From an uncultured Desulfobulbaceae bacterium (GTDB lineage: Bacteria; Desulfobacterota; Desulfobulbia; Desulfobulbales; Desulfobulbaceae): a stretch of DNA of 13,806 nt. Each line of letters opens with the position of its first letter. Position 1 is the first letter of the stretch. The notes beneath the pieces were generated by a model. It saw only the letters and a list, made by a program, of their open reading frames with translations. It made no database searches and was not told the origin of the DNA. Below, in pieces: positions 1 through 7,974 of this stretch. The stretch is from contig CALZIH010000036.1 of assembly GCA_945787305.1 (NCBI GenBank), positions 1 to 13,806 on the forward strand. The letters run 5' to 3'. Made by a program: the position numbers and the translations under genes.

Positions 1-98
1 GCTAGGGCTAGTGCAGTTTGTGAAAGTGCTTGCCTGTGAATTCTCTAGGGAAGCGGCAGGTAAAGAGGAAAAAGGTTTTACGGAGGACAGTGGGAAAG

Positions 99-1313
99 AT
101 GGATACGGGTGATACTGCGTTTATGTTGGTTGCAACAGCCATGGTCATGTTGATGACCCCGGGGCTGGCGCTTTTTTATGGAGGATTGGTGCGTTCTAAG
201 AATGTATTGTCGACAACGATGCAATCCTTTTTTTGTCTTGGGCTGATTTCGCTCATTTGGGTGCTTTATGGGTATTCGTTAGCCTTTGGTCCGGATATTG
301 GCGGCTTTATCGGCGGGTTAAAGTATTTGGGGCTGAAGGGGGTTGGCACCGGAATTGGTCCCTATTCTGATACGATTCCCGACCTGCTTTTTTGCGCCTT
401 TCAGTTGATGTTTGCAATTATAACTCCCGCCCTGATTACCGGGGCCTATGCCGAGCGGATGAAGTTTACCGCGTTTGCCGTCTTTACGGTGCTTTGGTCG
501 ACCTTTGTCTATTTCCCGGTTTGTCATTGGGTATGGGGCGGTGGTTGGCTCGGTGCCATGGGGGCGCTTGATTTTGCCGGCGGTACCGTTATTCATATTA
601 ATTCCGGTGCAGCGGCGCTGGTGGCGGCCATTGTTTTGGGGAGGCGAAAAGGCTGGGGTCGTGAGGCCATGCATCCGCACAATTTGCCCATGACCATTCT
701 CGGTGCCGGTGTGCTTTGGTTTGGATGGTTCGGCTTTAATGCCGGTTCCGCTCTGTCTGCCGGTCCGATTGCCGTGCTGGCTCTCTTTACAACGCAGATT
801 GCGACTGGTTGCGCAGCCATGTCGTGGGTGATCGCTGAATGGGCGGTGCAGGGGAAGCCGACAACTCTTGGTGCTGCGTCCGGTGCTGTTGCCGGATTGG
901 TCGCGATTACTCCCGGTGCTGGTTTTGTCGGGCCGATGTCTGCCATCGTTATTGGGCTGGTTGCCGGCGCGCTTTGTTATTTTGCAGTTTTGCTGAAGGC
1001 TAAGCTTGGCTATGATGACGCCCTTGACGTGGTTGGGGTGCATGGCGTCGGTGGCCTTTGGGGGGCGCTTGCCACCGGTTTGTTTGCCTCTCTCGCCTGG
1101 AATCCTGATGGTGCGAACGGTCTCTTCTTTGGTAATGCCCAGCAGTTTGTTATCCAGGCTGTCGGTGCCGGAGCTGCAATTGCATATTCAGTTGTTCTGA
1201 CCTATGTCATTTTGAAGGTTGTTGATATTGTTGTTGGCTTGCGTGCCGACCTGGATGATGAGGTACAGGGGCTTGACGTGACGGACCATAAAGAGGTTGG
1301 CTATTCTCTGTAG
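99..1313 (+). CDS. amt: Ammonium channel/transporter, Amt/MEP/Rh family (first of tandem pair)
   Basis: Inner-membrane channel for ammonium/ammonia uptake, 404 residues, with the hydrophobic profile of an 11-segment Amt protein. Family hallmarks are present: the ITPALITGAYAER stretch, Asp158 in LDFAGGTVIH, the pore twin histidines His166 and His315 (in GVHGVGG), gate Phe105, and Trp146 and Ser217 at the outer binding site. Spacing matches E. coli AmtB D160/H168/H318. The C-terminal tail (EVQGLD..DHKE) is the cytosolic region that P-II contacts in this family. I chose the ATG at 99 because GGAGG lies at 82-86 and the N-terminus then aligns with the next gene product. An in-frame TTG at 30 would add 23 Lys/Arg-rich residues and has no good ribosome site. 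No cleavable signal peptide is evident. It is followed 110 bases later by a second amt. Confidence 0.95.
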   Translation: MDTGDTAFMLVATAMVMLMTPGLALFYGGLVRSKNVLSTTMQSFFCLGLISLIWVLYGYSLAFGPDIGGFIGGLKYLGLKGVGTGIGPYSDTIPDLLFCAFQLMFAIITPALITGAYAERMKFTAFAVFTVLWSTFVYFPVCHWVWGGGWLGAMGALDFAGGTVIHINSGAAALVAAIVLGRRKGWGREAMHPHNLPMTILGAGVLWFGWFGFNAGSALSAGPIAVLALFTTQIATGCAAMSWVIAEWAVQGKPTTLGAASGAVAGLVAITPGAGFVGPMSAIVIGLVAGALCYFAVLLKAKLGYDDALDVVGVHGVGGLWGALATGLFASLAWNPDGANGLFFGNAQQFVIQAVGAGAAIAYSVVLTYVILKVVDIVVGLRADLDDEVQGLDVTDHKEVGYSL

Positions 1314-1374
1314 GTCGAGAGTGAAAGGCAGGCTTGAAATTATATTTCTTTCTTGTTATAGTTCTGCAAATTAT

Positions 1375-1392
1375 TATTACAACTTTGTAATA
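1375..1392. promoter_or_regulatory. 18-base perfect palindrome upstream of the second amt
   Basis: TATTACAA-CT-TTGTAATA is an 8-base perfect inverted repeat with a 2-base centre, in the AT-rich gap between the two amt genes and about 30 bases before the second start. A poor -35-like TGCAAA (1365-1370) and TAATAT (1388-1393) with 17-base spacing overlap it, so it could be an operator for a local promoter. This is inferred from symmetry and position only; no regulator is recognised. I saw no sigma-54 -24/-12 element here. Confidence 0.3.
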
Positions 1393-1423
1393 TTTTTTCA
1401 GACTGTATGAGCGGAGGAGTATA

Positions 1424-2641
1424 ATGAATGGAGCGGATACCGCCTTTATATTGGCGGCAGCAGGGTTGGTCTTGCTGATGACCCCGGGGTTAGCCCTTTT
1501 TTATGCAGGGATGGTGCGTGGTAAAAATGTGCTGGGCACCATTATGCAGAGCCTGATCATGATCTCGATAATTTCTATTGAGTGGGTCTATATTGGCTAT
1601 TCCATGTCTTTTGGTCCGGATGTGGGCGGTTTTGTCGGCGACCTTTCCTGGTTTGCATTAAAAGGAGTGACAAGTGCGCCAAGTACCGAGTATGCGACGA
1701 CTATTCCTCAGACCGTTTTTATGATTTATCAGTGCATGTTTGCGGTCATTACGCCGGCGCTTATAACCGGAGCCTTTGCAGAGCGGGTTCGTTTTGCCCC
1801 TTTTGCCCTGTTCAGCCTTTTATGGGCGGTTTTGGTGTATAATCCGGTTTGTCATTGGATATGGGGAAGCGGCGGTTGGCTGGCGAAAATCGGAGTGCTG
1901 GATTTTGCAGGCGGCCTGGTTGTGCATGCAACCTGTGGTATGGCTGCCCTGGCGGCGGTAATGGTCATAGGTCCGCGCAAAGGCTATGGACATCGTAATT
2001 TTATGCCGCATAATCTTCCCATGACAATGGTTGGAACAGGCTTGCTCTGGTTTGGCTGGTTTGGGTTTAACGGTGGATCGGCACTAGCTGTGAATGATGT
2101 AGCAGCGACGGCTTTTGTTGCCACCCATCTGGCCGGTATGGCCGGCATGGCAATGTGGACCATCATGGAATGGGTGAAGCTGGGTAAGCCAACCACCCTG
2201 GGGGCTGCTTCCGGTGCCATTTCCGGTCTGGCAACAATTACACCTGCCGCGGGCTTTGTCGGTCCTAATGCTGCCATCGCTATCGGGCTTGTTGCAGGCT
2301 TGGTGTGTTATGGTGCGGTCAACCTGAAGGCGCGGCTTCAATTTGACGACTCGTTGGATGTTGTTGGTATCCATGGGGTTGGCGGTATCACCGGTACGCT
2401 GCTCCTGGGGATTTTTGCAACCAAGGCCGCCAACCCAGGCGGGGTTGACGGTTTACTTGCCGGGAGCGTGACCCAGCTTGGGTACCAGGTTTTTGGAATT
2501 GTAGTTGTTTCTGCCTATGCATTTGTGGTGAGCTGGCTGTTGTTGAAAGGGATCCACGGGGTAATGGGGTTGCGGCTTTCAGAAGATGCTGAGGTGCAAG
2601 GGTTGGATGCAGCAGAGCATTCTGAAGCGGCCTATAATTAA
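1424..2641 (+). CDS. amt: Ammonium channel/transporter, Amt/MEP/Rh family (second of tandem pair)
   Basis: A second Amt channel of 405 residues, clearly a paralogue of the upstream gene (both share the LMTPGLALFY start region) but divergent through most of the chain. Pore residues are intact: Asp160, His168, His317, gate Phe106, Trp147 and Ser219, essentially at E. coli AmtB positions. The C-terminal tail (AEVQGLD..EHSE) is conserved and would be the P-II docking element. The start is secure: GGAGG lies just before the ATG at 1424. glnB follows after 57 bases, the classic amt–P-II linkage, so this copy is the better candidate for direct gating by the encoded P-II. The gap upstream of the gene contains a palindrome, so it may be transcribed separately from the first copy. 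Confidence 0.95.
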   Translation: MNGADTAFILAAAGLVLLMTPGLALFYAGMVRGKNVLGTIMQSLIMISIISIEWVYIGYSMSFGPDVGGFVGDLSWFALKGVTSAPSTEYATTIPQTVFMIYQCMFAVITPALITGAFAERVRFAPFALFSLLWAVLVYNPVCHWIWGSGGWLAKIGVLDFAGGLVVHATCGMAALAAVMVIGPRKGYGHRNFMPHNLPMTMVGTGLLWFGWFGFNGGSALAVNDVAATAFVATHLAGMAGMAMWTIMEWVKLGKPTTLGAASGAISGLATITPAAGFVGPNAAIAIGLVAGLVCYGAVNLKARLQFDDSLDVVGIHGVGGITGTLLLGIFATKAANPGGVDGLLAGSVTQLGYQVFGIVVVSAYAFVVSWLLLKGIHGVMGLRLSEDAEVQGLDAAEHSEAAYN

Positions 2642-2698
2642 TTGTCTATCCGTTTAGCTCGTAGTTGCTGATGCGGTTTTAATACGTGAGGTGAAGTA

Positions 2699-3037
2699 AT
2701 GAAAAAAATAGAAGCTATTATCAAGCCGTTCAAGCTTGACGATGTAAAAGAGGCCTTGAACGGGATCGGCATCAAGGGGATGACGATTTCAGAGGTAAAA
2801 GGCTATGGCCGGCAGAAAGGGCATACGGAAATCTATCGCGGGGCTGAGTATGTTATAGATTTTCTGCCGAAAATCAAAATGGAGATCATCGTTGATACCG
2901 AACAGGTTGACCAGGTGATTGACACTATTATAGAGGCGGCCCGTACAGGTAAAATTGGCGACGGAAAGATTTTTGTCCTGCCGGTTGAGAAAATTGTTCG
3001 AGTGCGTACGGGAGAGATCGATAGCGAGGCAATTTGA
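2699..3037 (+). CDS. glnB: Nitrogen regulatory protein P-II
   Basis: Small trimeric signalling protein of 112 residues, the usual family length. It reports 2-oxoglutarate and ATP/ADP status to ammonium channels and other targets. The T-loop contains YRGAEYVIDF with the uridylylation site Tyr51. The C-terminal signature TGKIGDGKIFVLPV starts at residue 83, and the nucleotide-binding residues Lys90, Arg101 and Arg103 are present. The ribosome site GTGAGGTGAAG precedes the ATG. The gene sits between amt and glnD, and its TGA overlaps the glnD ATG by one base (TGATG), indicating translational coupling with the enzyme that modifies it. Asp54 in the T-loop points to GlnB rather than GlnK type, but the link to amt is GlnK-like, so the subtype is uncertain. 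Confidence 0.96.
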   Translation: MKKIEAIIKPFKLDDVKEALNGIGIKGMTISEVKGYGRQKGHTEIYRGAEYVIDFLPKIKMEIIVDTEQVDQVIDTIIEAARTGKIGDGKIFVLPVEKIVRVRTGEIDSEAI

Positions 3038-5613
3038 TGTCAACAAAGTTGCAGGCTCAGCAGGCTGCTCTGGAGAACTTGTGGCAGCAGGGGCTCAGTG
3101 GTCATGAGCTTCTTGAGAGGCATACTTCTTTAGTTGATGCCTTTGTGGTCGAACAGTTTAAGGCTTCGCCCGCAGTTGCAAATAATAAGGGCCAGCTGGC
3201 TCTGGTTGCCCTGGGGGGGTATGGTCGTCGTGAACTCTACCCCTTTTCCGATATAGATCTGCTGCTTCTGCATGACTGGCGTTCCGGCAAAGTAATGCAG
3301 GAGGTGTCGGAGTCCGTTCTCTATCCCCTGTGGGACGCCGGGTTTGAAGTCGGTCATTCCGTGCGAGGGGTCAAGGATACTGTCCGCTTTGCCAAAGAGG
3401 ACTTTTTCTTCCAGGTTGCCTTGCTTGATGCTCGTCTTCTTGCAGGTTCGCAAGCGATCTATGATAAAATGCTCCTCCGTTACAGGAAGAAAATATTTGA
3501 GGGGAAGCGGTTGGGGTTTGTTGAAACCATGGAAGGGTTCCGTGCCAAGCGTCGTGAACGCTATGGTTCGCACGCTTATTTACTCGAGCCCCATATAAAA
3601 GAGGGTAAGGGGGGGATGCGGGATATCCAGGCCATGCTTTGGGTGGCCCAGGTGGTGTTTGGCTTATCCGGAGTCCCGGCCATGGCCGATGCCGGCCTGC
3701 TTGCCAGGGATGATCAGCAACGGTTCGTCGAGTCCTGGAATATGCTGGCCCGAATTCGAAATCGCCTCCATTATATAAGTCGCCGCAAAAATGATCAGCT
3801 GGTTTTTGAATATCAGGAGGAGATGGCTGCCGCGTTTGGCTACAGGGATAAAGGCGGGCAACTTGCCGTAGAGCAATTCATGCGCCATGTGTACGGTCAT
3901 CTCCAGGTCATCGCCGTCGTCACTGATCTTTTTTTTGAGCACGTTGGAGATGTGCTTGGGGCCAGTAGGCCTGGTGGTAAGGAAAAACTGTTGGAGCGGG
4001 CCATTGTCGAGAGAAGTCGAAGCTTGCATTTGGTCAGTCCGGACGAGCTTAATCGCAGGCCGTATCTTTTGATGCGTCTTTTTCTGCAGTCAGGTCGAAC
4101 CGGTCTGGCTCTGCATCATCGAACCCGACAACTGGTGAGTCGCCATCTTGAACTTGTCGATGACCATTTTCGCAGGTCCCGGAGAGTGGAACGGGCTTTT
4201 GTTGAATTGCTCATGGAAAGCAAAGACCCTATGGCCGTGCTTGAATCGATGCTTGAGACAGGCCTGCTGACGGCATATATACCTGAGTTTGCTGGCATCG
4301 AGTCCCTGGCCCAACACGACCTGTATCACATCTATACAGTGGATAGGCATCAGTTGCAGGCCGTAGCCGAATTGCACCGGTTAAGGGTTGAAGAGCCGGA
4401 GTTGTTCATGGGGCTGGCTTCTCCGCATCTGTTATATCTTGCTGCTTTGCTTCATGATATAGGAAAAGGGCGACATGCAGATCATTCTCAGCTTGGTGCT
4501 GATATGGCTGAGGAGGTCGGGGGGCGGATTGGGTTGCCCGAAGAGGAGCGAGCCTGCCTGGCTTTTCTGGTCCGTTACCATTTGTTCTTGCCTGAGAATG
4601 CGCTACGCCGTGATCTGGAAGATCAGGAGTTTATACGGCAGGCGGCAGGTCTTGTCGGTGAGCTGGATCGGTTGACCATGTTGTACCTGTTAAGCATAGC
4701 CGATTCGAGGGCAACCGGCCCTTCCGCCTGGTCGGATTGGAAAGCAACTCTTCTTGCCGAGTTGTATTTAAAGGTGAAATCCTGTCTGGAGGCGGAGTGT
4801 TTAGTCGGCGTTAAAGGTAGGGATGTCGAGCGACAGGGAGCCTCATGGATGAGGCAGCAGGTGTTTGCTCTTCTTGAAGATCAGCAGACGATGCGAATCG
4901 GGGTGGATGAGTTGCCTGAAGATTATCTGGTAAGCTTTACGCCGGAGATGGTCGTTCAGCATCTGCAGTTACACCGTGAACAGGCCGGCCGGCTTCAGCA
5001 AAGGGTGCTTCTTTTTCCTGAAGACCGTCAGGGTCACTGTTCGTTATTGATGCTGAGCAAGGATAGGCCTGGGTTGTTGGCTAAATTGTGTGGTGTTCTT
5101 GCCCTGCATAATTTGTCTGTTCTTGCGGCACAGATTTTTACCTGGCCCGACGGTACGGTTGTTGATGTTCTCGATGTGCAGCCGGTTGCAGGGCTTGAAT
5201 TTGAAGAGCAGGACTGGCAGGCCCTGGAGGGTGATTTAAACCGGGCAATTAATTATCGGCTTGATGTAGGGCGCAAGCTGCATGGAAAAAAACAGGGGTT
5301 TGGCCTGGGATCACGACGCAAAGTGCAGCAGCTTGAGAAGGAGGTCGTGCTTGACAACGACGCTTCGAGCAGGTTTACCGTTATCGAAGTGTACGGTAGT
5401 GACGCGCCGGGCGCCTTGTATCAGTTGACCCAGGCCCTGTCCGACTTTGGCTTGGACATTCATCGTGCCAGGGTCGCTACCGAAGTGGAACAGCTCATAG
5501 TCGTATTTTATGTTGCCATGCGGAGTGAGAGCAAGGTTGTCGATGTTGGGCTTCAGGATAAAGTTCGTCAGACATTGTTACAGATTATTGACGCTGAAGA
5601 AGTTGTAGCTTGA
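3037..5613 (+). CDS. glnD: Bifunctional [P-II] uridylyltransferase / uridylyl-removing enzyme
   Basis: This 858-residue cytosolic sensor uridylylates P-II when glutamine is low and removes UMP when glutamine is high. Domains in order: a nucleotidyltransferase with GGYGRRELYPFSDIDLL at residues 60-76 (the catalytic GG..R and DxD are present); a central HD phosphohydrolase with HDIGKGRHADHS from residue 473; and two C-terminal ACT domains that bind glutamine, starting near 668 (KDRPGLLAKL) and 779 (SDAPGALYQL). It is slightly shorter than the 890-residue E. coli protein, with all modules present. The ATG at 3037 overlaps the glnB stop; a TTG one codon earlier is possible. GGGAGAG lies about 20 bases upstream. 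The pair is surely cotranscribed. Confidence 0.96.
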   Translation: MSTKLQAQQAALENLWQQGLSGHELLERHTSLVDAFVVEQFKASPAVANNKGQLALVALGGYGRRELYPFSDIDLLLLHDWRSGKVMQEVSESVLYPLWDAGFEVGHSVRGVKDTVRFAKEDFFFQVALLDARLLAGSQAIYDKMLLRYRKKIFEGKRLGFVETMEGFRAKRRERYGSHAYLLEPHIKEGKGGMRDIQAMLWVAQVVFGLSGVPAMADAGLLARDDQQRFVESWNMLARIRNRLHYISRRKNDQLVFEYQEEMAAAFGYRDKGGQLAVEQFMRHVYGHLQVIAVVTDLFFEHVGDVLGASRPGGKEKLLERAIVERSRSLHLVSPDELNRRPYLLMRLFLQSGRTGLALHHRTRQLVSRHLELVDDHFRRSRRVERAFVELLMESKDPMAVLESMLETGLLTAYIPEFAGIESLAQHDLYHIYTVDRHQLQAVAELHRLRVEEPELFMGLASPHLLYLAALLHDIGKGRHADHSQLGADMAEEVGGRIGLPEEERACLAFLVRYHLFLPENALRRDLEDQEFIRQAAGLVGELDRLTMLYLLSIADSRATGPSAWSDWKATLLAELYLKVKSCLEAECLVGVKGRDVERQGASWMRQQVFALLEDQQTMRIGVDELPEDYLVSFTPEMVVQHLQLHREQAGRLQQRVLLFPEDRQGHCSLLMLSKDRPGLLAKLCGVLALHNLSVLAAQIFTWPDGTVVDVLDVQPVAGLEFEEQDWQALEGDLNRAINYRLDVGRKLHGKKQGFGLGSRRKVQQLEKEVVLDNDASSRFTVIEVYGSDAPGALYQLTQALSDFGLDIHRARVATEVEQLIVVFYVAMRSESKVVDVGLQDKVRQTLLQIIDAEEVVA

Positions 5614-5754
5614 CGAAAAATGAAAAACTGATCGTTTCAATTTGTCGAAAATGTAATCTTTTGATGCTGAAACAGGTCGGAAATGGTATGCAAGGTGTGT
5701 CCGGTTTTGCCGGATTTCTATTTATCAATCATCCAAGAACAAGGAGATGAAACA

Positions 5755-7083
5755 ATGACGCGTGAAGAAATAATGAAAATCATTGAAGAGCAGAATGTGC
5801 ACTTCTTCCGGCTACAGTTTGTCGACATTTTCGGATATATGAAAAATGTCGCTATCCCGCTGAGCCAAATCGAAAAAGCCCTGGACGGTCAGATGATGTT
5901 TGACGGTTCTTCCATTGACGGTTTTGTTCGAATTAACGAGTCGGACATGTACCTGAAGCCGGATTATGATACTTTTGTTGTGCTTCCCTGGAGAAATCAG
6001 GACGGCACCAATGCAGCCCGTATAATCTGTGATGTGTATAAATCCGATGGCACCCCGTTTGAGGGTTGTCCCCGTAACAATCTCAAGCGTGTGCTCGCCG
6101 ATGCCAAGGACATGGGCTACACCATGAATGTGGGAACCGAAGCGGAGTTTTTTCTGTTTGAAAAAGATGAGGATGGTGATGCCACCACCGTTACCCACGA
6201 TGTAGCCGGTTATTTTGACGTCGATCCCGATGACTGTGGAATCAACTGTCGTCGTGAGATCATTGAGACCCTTGAAGCCATGGGCTTTGAGATTGAGGCC
6301 TCCCACCATGAGGTTGCCGAGGGGCAGCACGAAGTAAACTTTAAATATTCCGACGCGCTGACCGCTGCCGACAACACCCTGACCTTCAAGTGGGTTGTTC
6401 GCTCCATGGCTGCCCAGCATGGTTTGCATGCCACCTTTATGCCCAAGCCGGTATTTGGTATCAACGGTTCCGGTATGCATTGCAATCAGTCGTTGTTCAA
6501 TACCGACGGTACCAATGCCTTTTTTGATGAAAGCGCTCCTCTCCAGCTTTCCGAGACCGCATACAAGTATATTGCCGGTATCGCCAAAAACGCCAAGGGC
6601 TTTGTTGCGGTAACCAATCCGTTGGTCAATTCCTACAAGCGCCTGGTACCCGGCTACGAAGCCCCGGTATATGTGGCCTGGTCCGCTTCCAACCGCTCTG
6701 CATTGATCCGCATCCCCGCCTCCCGCGGCATGGGAACCAGGACTGAGGTGCGTTGCCCCGATCCGACCTGTAACCCATACCTGGCCTTTGCCATGATGCT
6801 GTCTTCCGGTCTGGATGGTGTGAAAAACAACCTGCAGGCTCCGGATTCCGTTGATCAGGATATTTTCGCCATGACTGCGGCTGAAAAAGAAGCCGCCGGT
6901 ATCAAAAGCCTACCCGCAAACCTCAAAGAAGCGGTTGAAGAGCTGAAGGCTAACCCTATCGCCAAGGAAGCCCTGGGCGATCATATCTTTACTAAATTTG
7001 TTGAAGGAAAGGAAAAAGAGTGGGATAGTTTCCGCACAGCTGTCACTGATTGGGAGTTGGACAACTATCTGAGCAATTATTAG
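5755..7083 (+). CDS. glnA: Glutamine synthetase type I, alpha-like
   Basis: Makes glutamine from glutamate, ammonia and ATP as a cytosolic dodecamer. The 442-residue length fits the GSI-alpha group rather than the roughly 470-residue GSI-beta group. Conserved parts visible: the FDGSSIDGF loop (50-58), the metal and glutamate site around AEFFLF and HHEVAEGQHE, FGINGSGMHCN, and NRSALIRIPASRG. Arg59 matches the Bacillus Arg62 tied to glutamine feedback inhibition. Where GSI-beta has the adenylylated Tyr in NLYDLPP, this protein reads DIFAMTAAE, with Phe. So GlnE-type adenylylation at that site is not expected. AAGGAG at 5741-5746 fixes the ATG at 5755; the longer frame from 5683 adds non-family residues. 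The 141-base gap after glnD holds a short hairpin (5700-5714), but I recognised no promoter. Two terminators follow. Confidence 0.96.
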   Translation: MTREEIMKIIEEQNVHFFRLQFVDIFGYMKNVAIPLSQIEKALDGQMMFDGSSIDGFVRINESDMYLKPDYDTFVVLPWRNQDGTNAARIICDVYKSDGTPFEGCPRNNLKRVLADAKDMGYTMNVGTEAEFFLFEKDEDGDATTVTHDVAGYFDVDPDDCGINCRREIIETLEAMGFEIEASHHEVAEGQHEVNFKYSDALTAADNTLTFKWVVRSMAAQHGLHATFMPKPVFGINGSGMHCNQSLFNTDGTNAFFDESAPLQLSETAYKYIAGIAKNAKGFVAVTNPLVNSYKRLVPGYEAPVYVAWSASNRSALIRIPASRGMGTRTEVRCPDPTCNPYLAFAMMLSSGLDGVKNNLQAPDSVDQDIFAMTAAEKEAAGIKSLPANLKEAVEELKANPIAKEALGDHIFTKFVEGKEKEWDSFRTAVTDWELDNYLSNY

Positions 7084-7100
7084 GGTGCCTTAAGTTATCG

Positions 7101-7133
7101 TTATGCTCCCAGTTGTCGGGGGCATAATTTTTT
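7101..7133 (+). terminator. Intrinsic terminator after glnA (first)
   Basis: A 10-base-pair stem (7101-7110 with 7118-7127, one G·T pair) around a 7-base loop is followed directly by a T run at 7128-7133. It sits 17 bases beyond the glnA stop and ends the nitrogen cluster. Confidence 0.8.
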
Positions 7134-7145
7134 GTTAGCTGCATC

Positions 7146-7190
7146 AGGGGGAGATCCGTTACAACGGATTTCCCCCTTTGTTTTTATTTC
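7146..7190 (+). terminator. Intrinsic terminator after glnA (second, stronger)
   Basis: A long GC-rich hairpin pairs 7146-7159 with 7164-7177 (14 pairs, one G·T) around a tiny loop. It is followed by a T-rich tail (TTTGTTTTTATTTC). It lies about 15 bases after the first terminator, giving tandem termination downstream of a highly expressed gene. Confidence 0.88.
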
Positions 7191-7245
7191 ATGGTTGGTT
7201 TAGATGTAGAGCACCTGGAGCTACGGCGCTGCAGGTTTAATTTGT

Positions 7246-7296
7246 ACACGTTTCCAATAAAACGGTACGAGATCTACGCGTCTTTGGAAAGGGTGT
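7246..7296. repeat. Inverted repeat in the glnA–DUF721 gap
   Basis: TTTCCAA (7251-7257) faces TTGGAAA (7284-7290), and pairing can continue outward between ACAC and GTGT with small mismatches, enclosing 26 bases. A second imperfect stem lies just upstream at 7213-7236 (ACCTG..CAGGT). Neither is followed by a T run, so they are not obvious terminators. They could be structured leader RNA or an operator; no known riboswitch class is recognised. Confidence 0.3.
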
Positions 7297-7344
7297 CGCT
7301 TACTATCCATTGATTTTTTTTAAAGGGCGAGCTTTAATTATTAG

Positions 7345-7815
7345 ATGAGAAAGAGAAAGAAGCAGGGCGAGGTATTGCTTTCCGAACAACTGGAACAGGT
7401 AATTGGCAAGCAGCTTGGTCGACGACATTGGGAGTTTTTTGTCTTGACCAGGGTGTGGAGTGATGTTGTCGGTGAACGTGCTGCGGCTCATACTCTACCC
7501 GCCTGGATCAGGAAAGATGCCCTGTGGGTGTATGTGGACGGTTCAGCCTGGATGCAGGATTTGAGCTATATGAAACCGCAGATTCTGCAGCAGGTAAATA
7601 AGCAACTCTGCGATATCGTTTTGACCGACATCAGGTGGTTGCAGCAGCCGCAAAAAATAATGCAGGCATCGAATCGGGAATATAGTTCTCCGGATAGGCC
7701 AGTTGACCGGAAGCAAGCAGAAGAGTTTTTCCAGATGACGCAAGTTATTGATGATTCCGGTTGCCAACAGGCACTTTTTAATCTGTGGCAGACCTTTCAG
7801 AAGAAAATGCGTTGA
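7345..7815 (+). CDS. DUF721 family protein (DciA-like)
   Basis: A 156-residue cytosolic protein. The central part fits the DUF721 pattern: a W..VVGE.AA.HT.P.W segment at about residues 38-54, then a hydrophobic strand LWVYVDGSAWMQDL, then a helix ending in NKQLC and a final DIRW strand. Members include DciA, which loads the replicative helicase in many bacteria lacking DnaC; other members have no known role. The basic start (MRKRKKQ) suits nucleic-acid contact. The last 50 residues are variable and polar. No good Shine-Dalgarno site precedes the ATG at 7345. It stands alone after the glnA terminators and is not obviously tied to nitrogen genes. The family call is fairly firm; the DciA function is inferred. 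Confidence 0.75.
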   Translation: MRKRKKQGEVLLSEQLEQVIGKQLGRRHWEFFVLTRVWSDVVGERAAAHTLPAWIRKDALWVYVDGSAWMQDLSYMKPQILQQVNKQLCDIVLTDIRWLQQPQKIMQASNREYSSPDRPVDRKQAEEFFQMTQVIDDSGCQQALFNLWQTFQKKMR

Positions 7816-7877
7816 TGGGTCGCGCATTGTTATCGTCTTGCCCTGGTACGGTAAATCGTTTACTTTATTCAGGCTCA

Positions 7878-7969
7878 GAATCCAGGGTTTTCATTAGGAT
7901 TCCTCACAGGGGGCAATGTTGATTGTTTGTTTGCCCATTTCTTTAATGGAGTTGGAGAGTTCGGCATAA
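7878..7969 (+). promoter_or_regulatory. Possible leader: hairpin plus 17-codon upstream ORF before the cysteine fusion gene
   Basis: GAATCC (7878-7883) pairs with GGATTC (7897-7902) around 13 bases. Just after it, AGGGGG (7908-7913) is followed by ATG at 7916, opening a short frame reading MLIVCLPISLMELESSA that stops with TAA at 7967-7969, five bases before the ATG of the cysteine gene. The main gene has no well-placed ribosome site of its own (GGAG is at 7954-7957, 17 bases away), so translation through the short frame could feed it. The peptide has only one Cys codon, so a classic attenuator is not indicated. Speculative. Confidence 0.22.
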
Positions 7970-7974
7970 CGCGC

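Noticed and set aside
30..98. Upstream TTG start for the first amt
   Set aside because: It adds a Lys/Arg-rich stretch not seen in the paralogue and lacks a ribosome site; the ATG at 99 has GGAGG upstream.
318..1043. Long minus-strand frame (241 codons) opposite the first amt
   Set aside because: It is low-complexity shadow coding, rich in Gly, Arg, Asn, Lys and Thr, opposite a strongly conserved channel gene. The same holds for the other antisense frames over glnD, glnA and the fusion gene.
5683..5754. N-terminal extension of glnA
   Set aside because: The ATG at 5755 has a clear AAGGAG site and matches the Bacillus-type N-terminus.
5614..5754. Sigma-54 promoter before glnA
   Set aside because: GG and GC dinucleotides occur but never with the needed 10-base separation in a TGGCAC/TTGC context.
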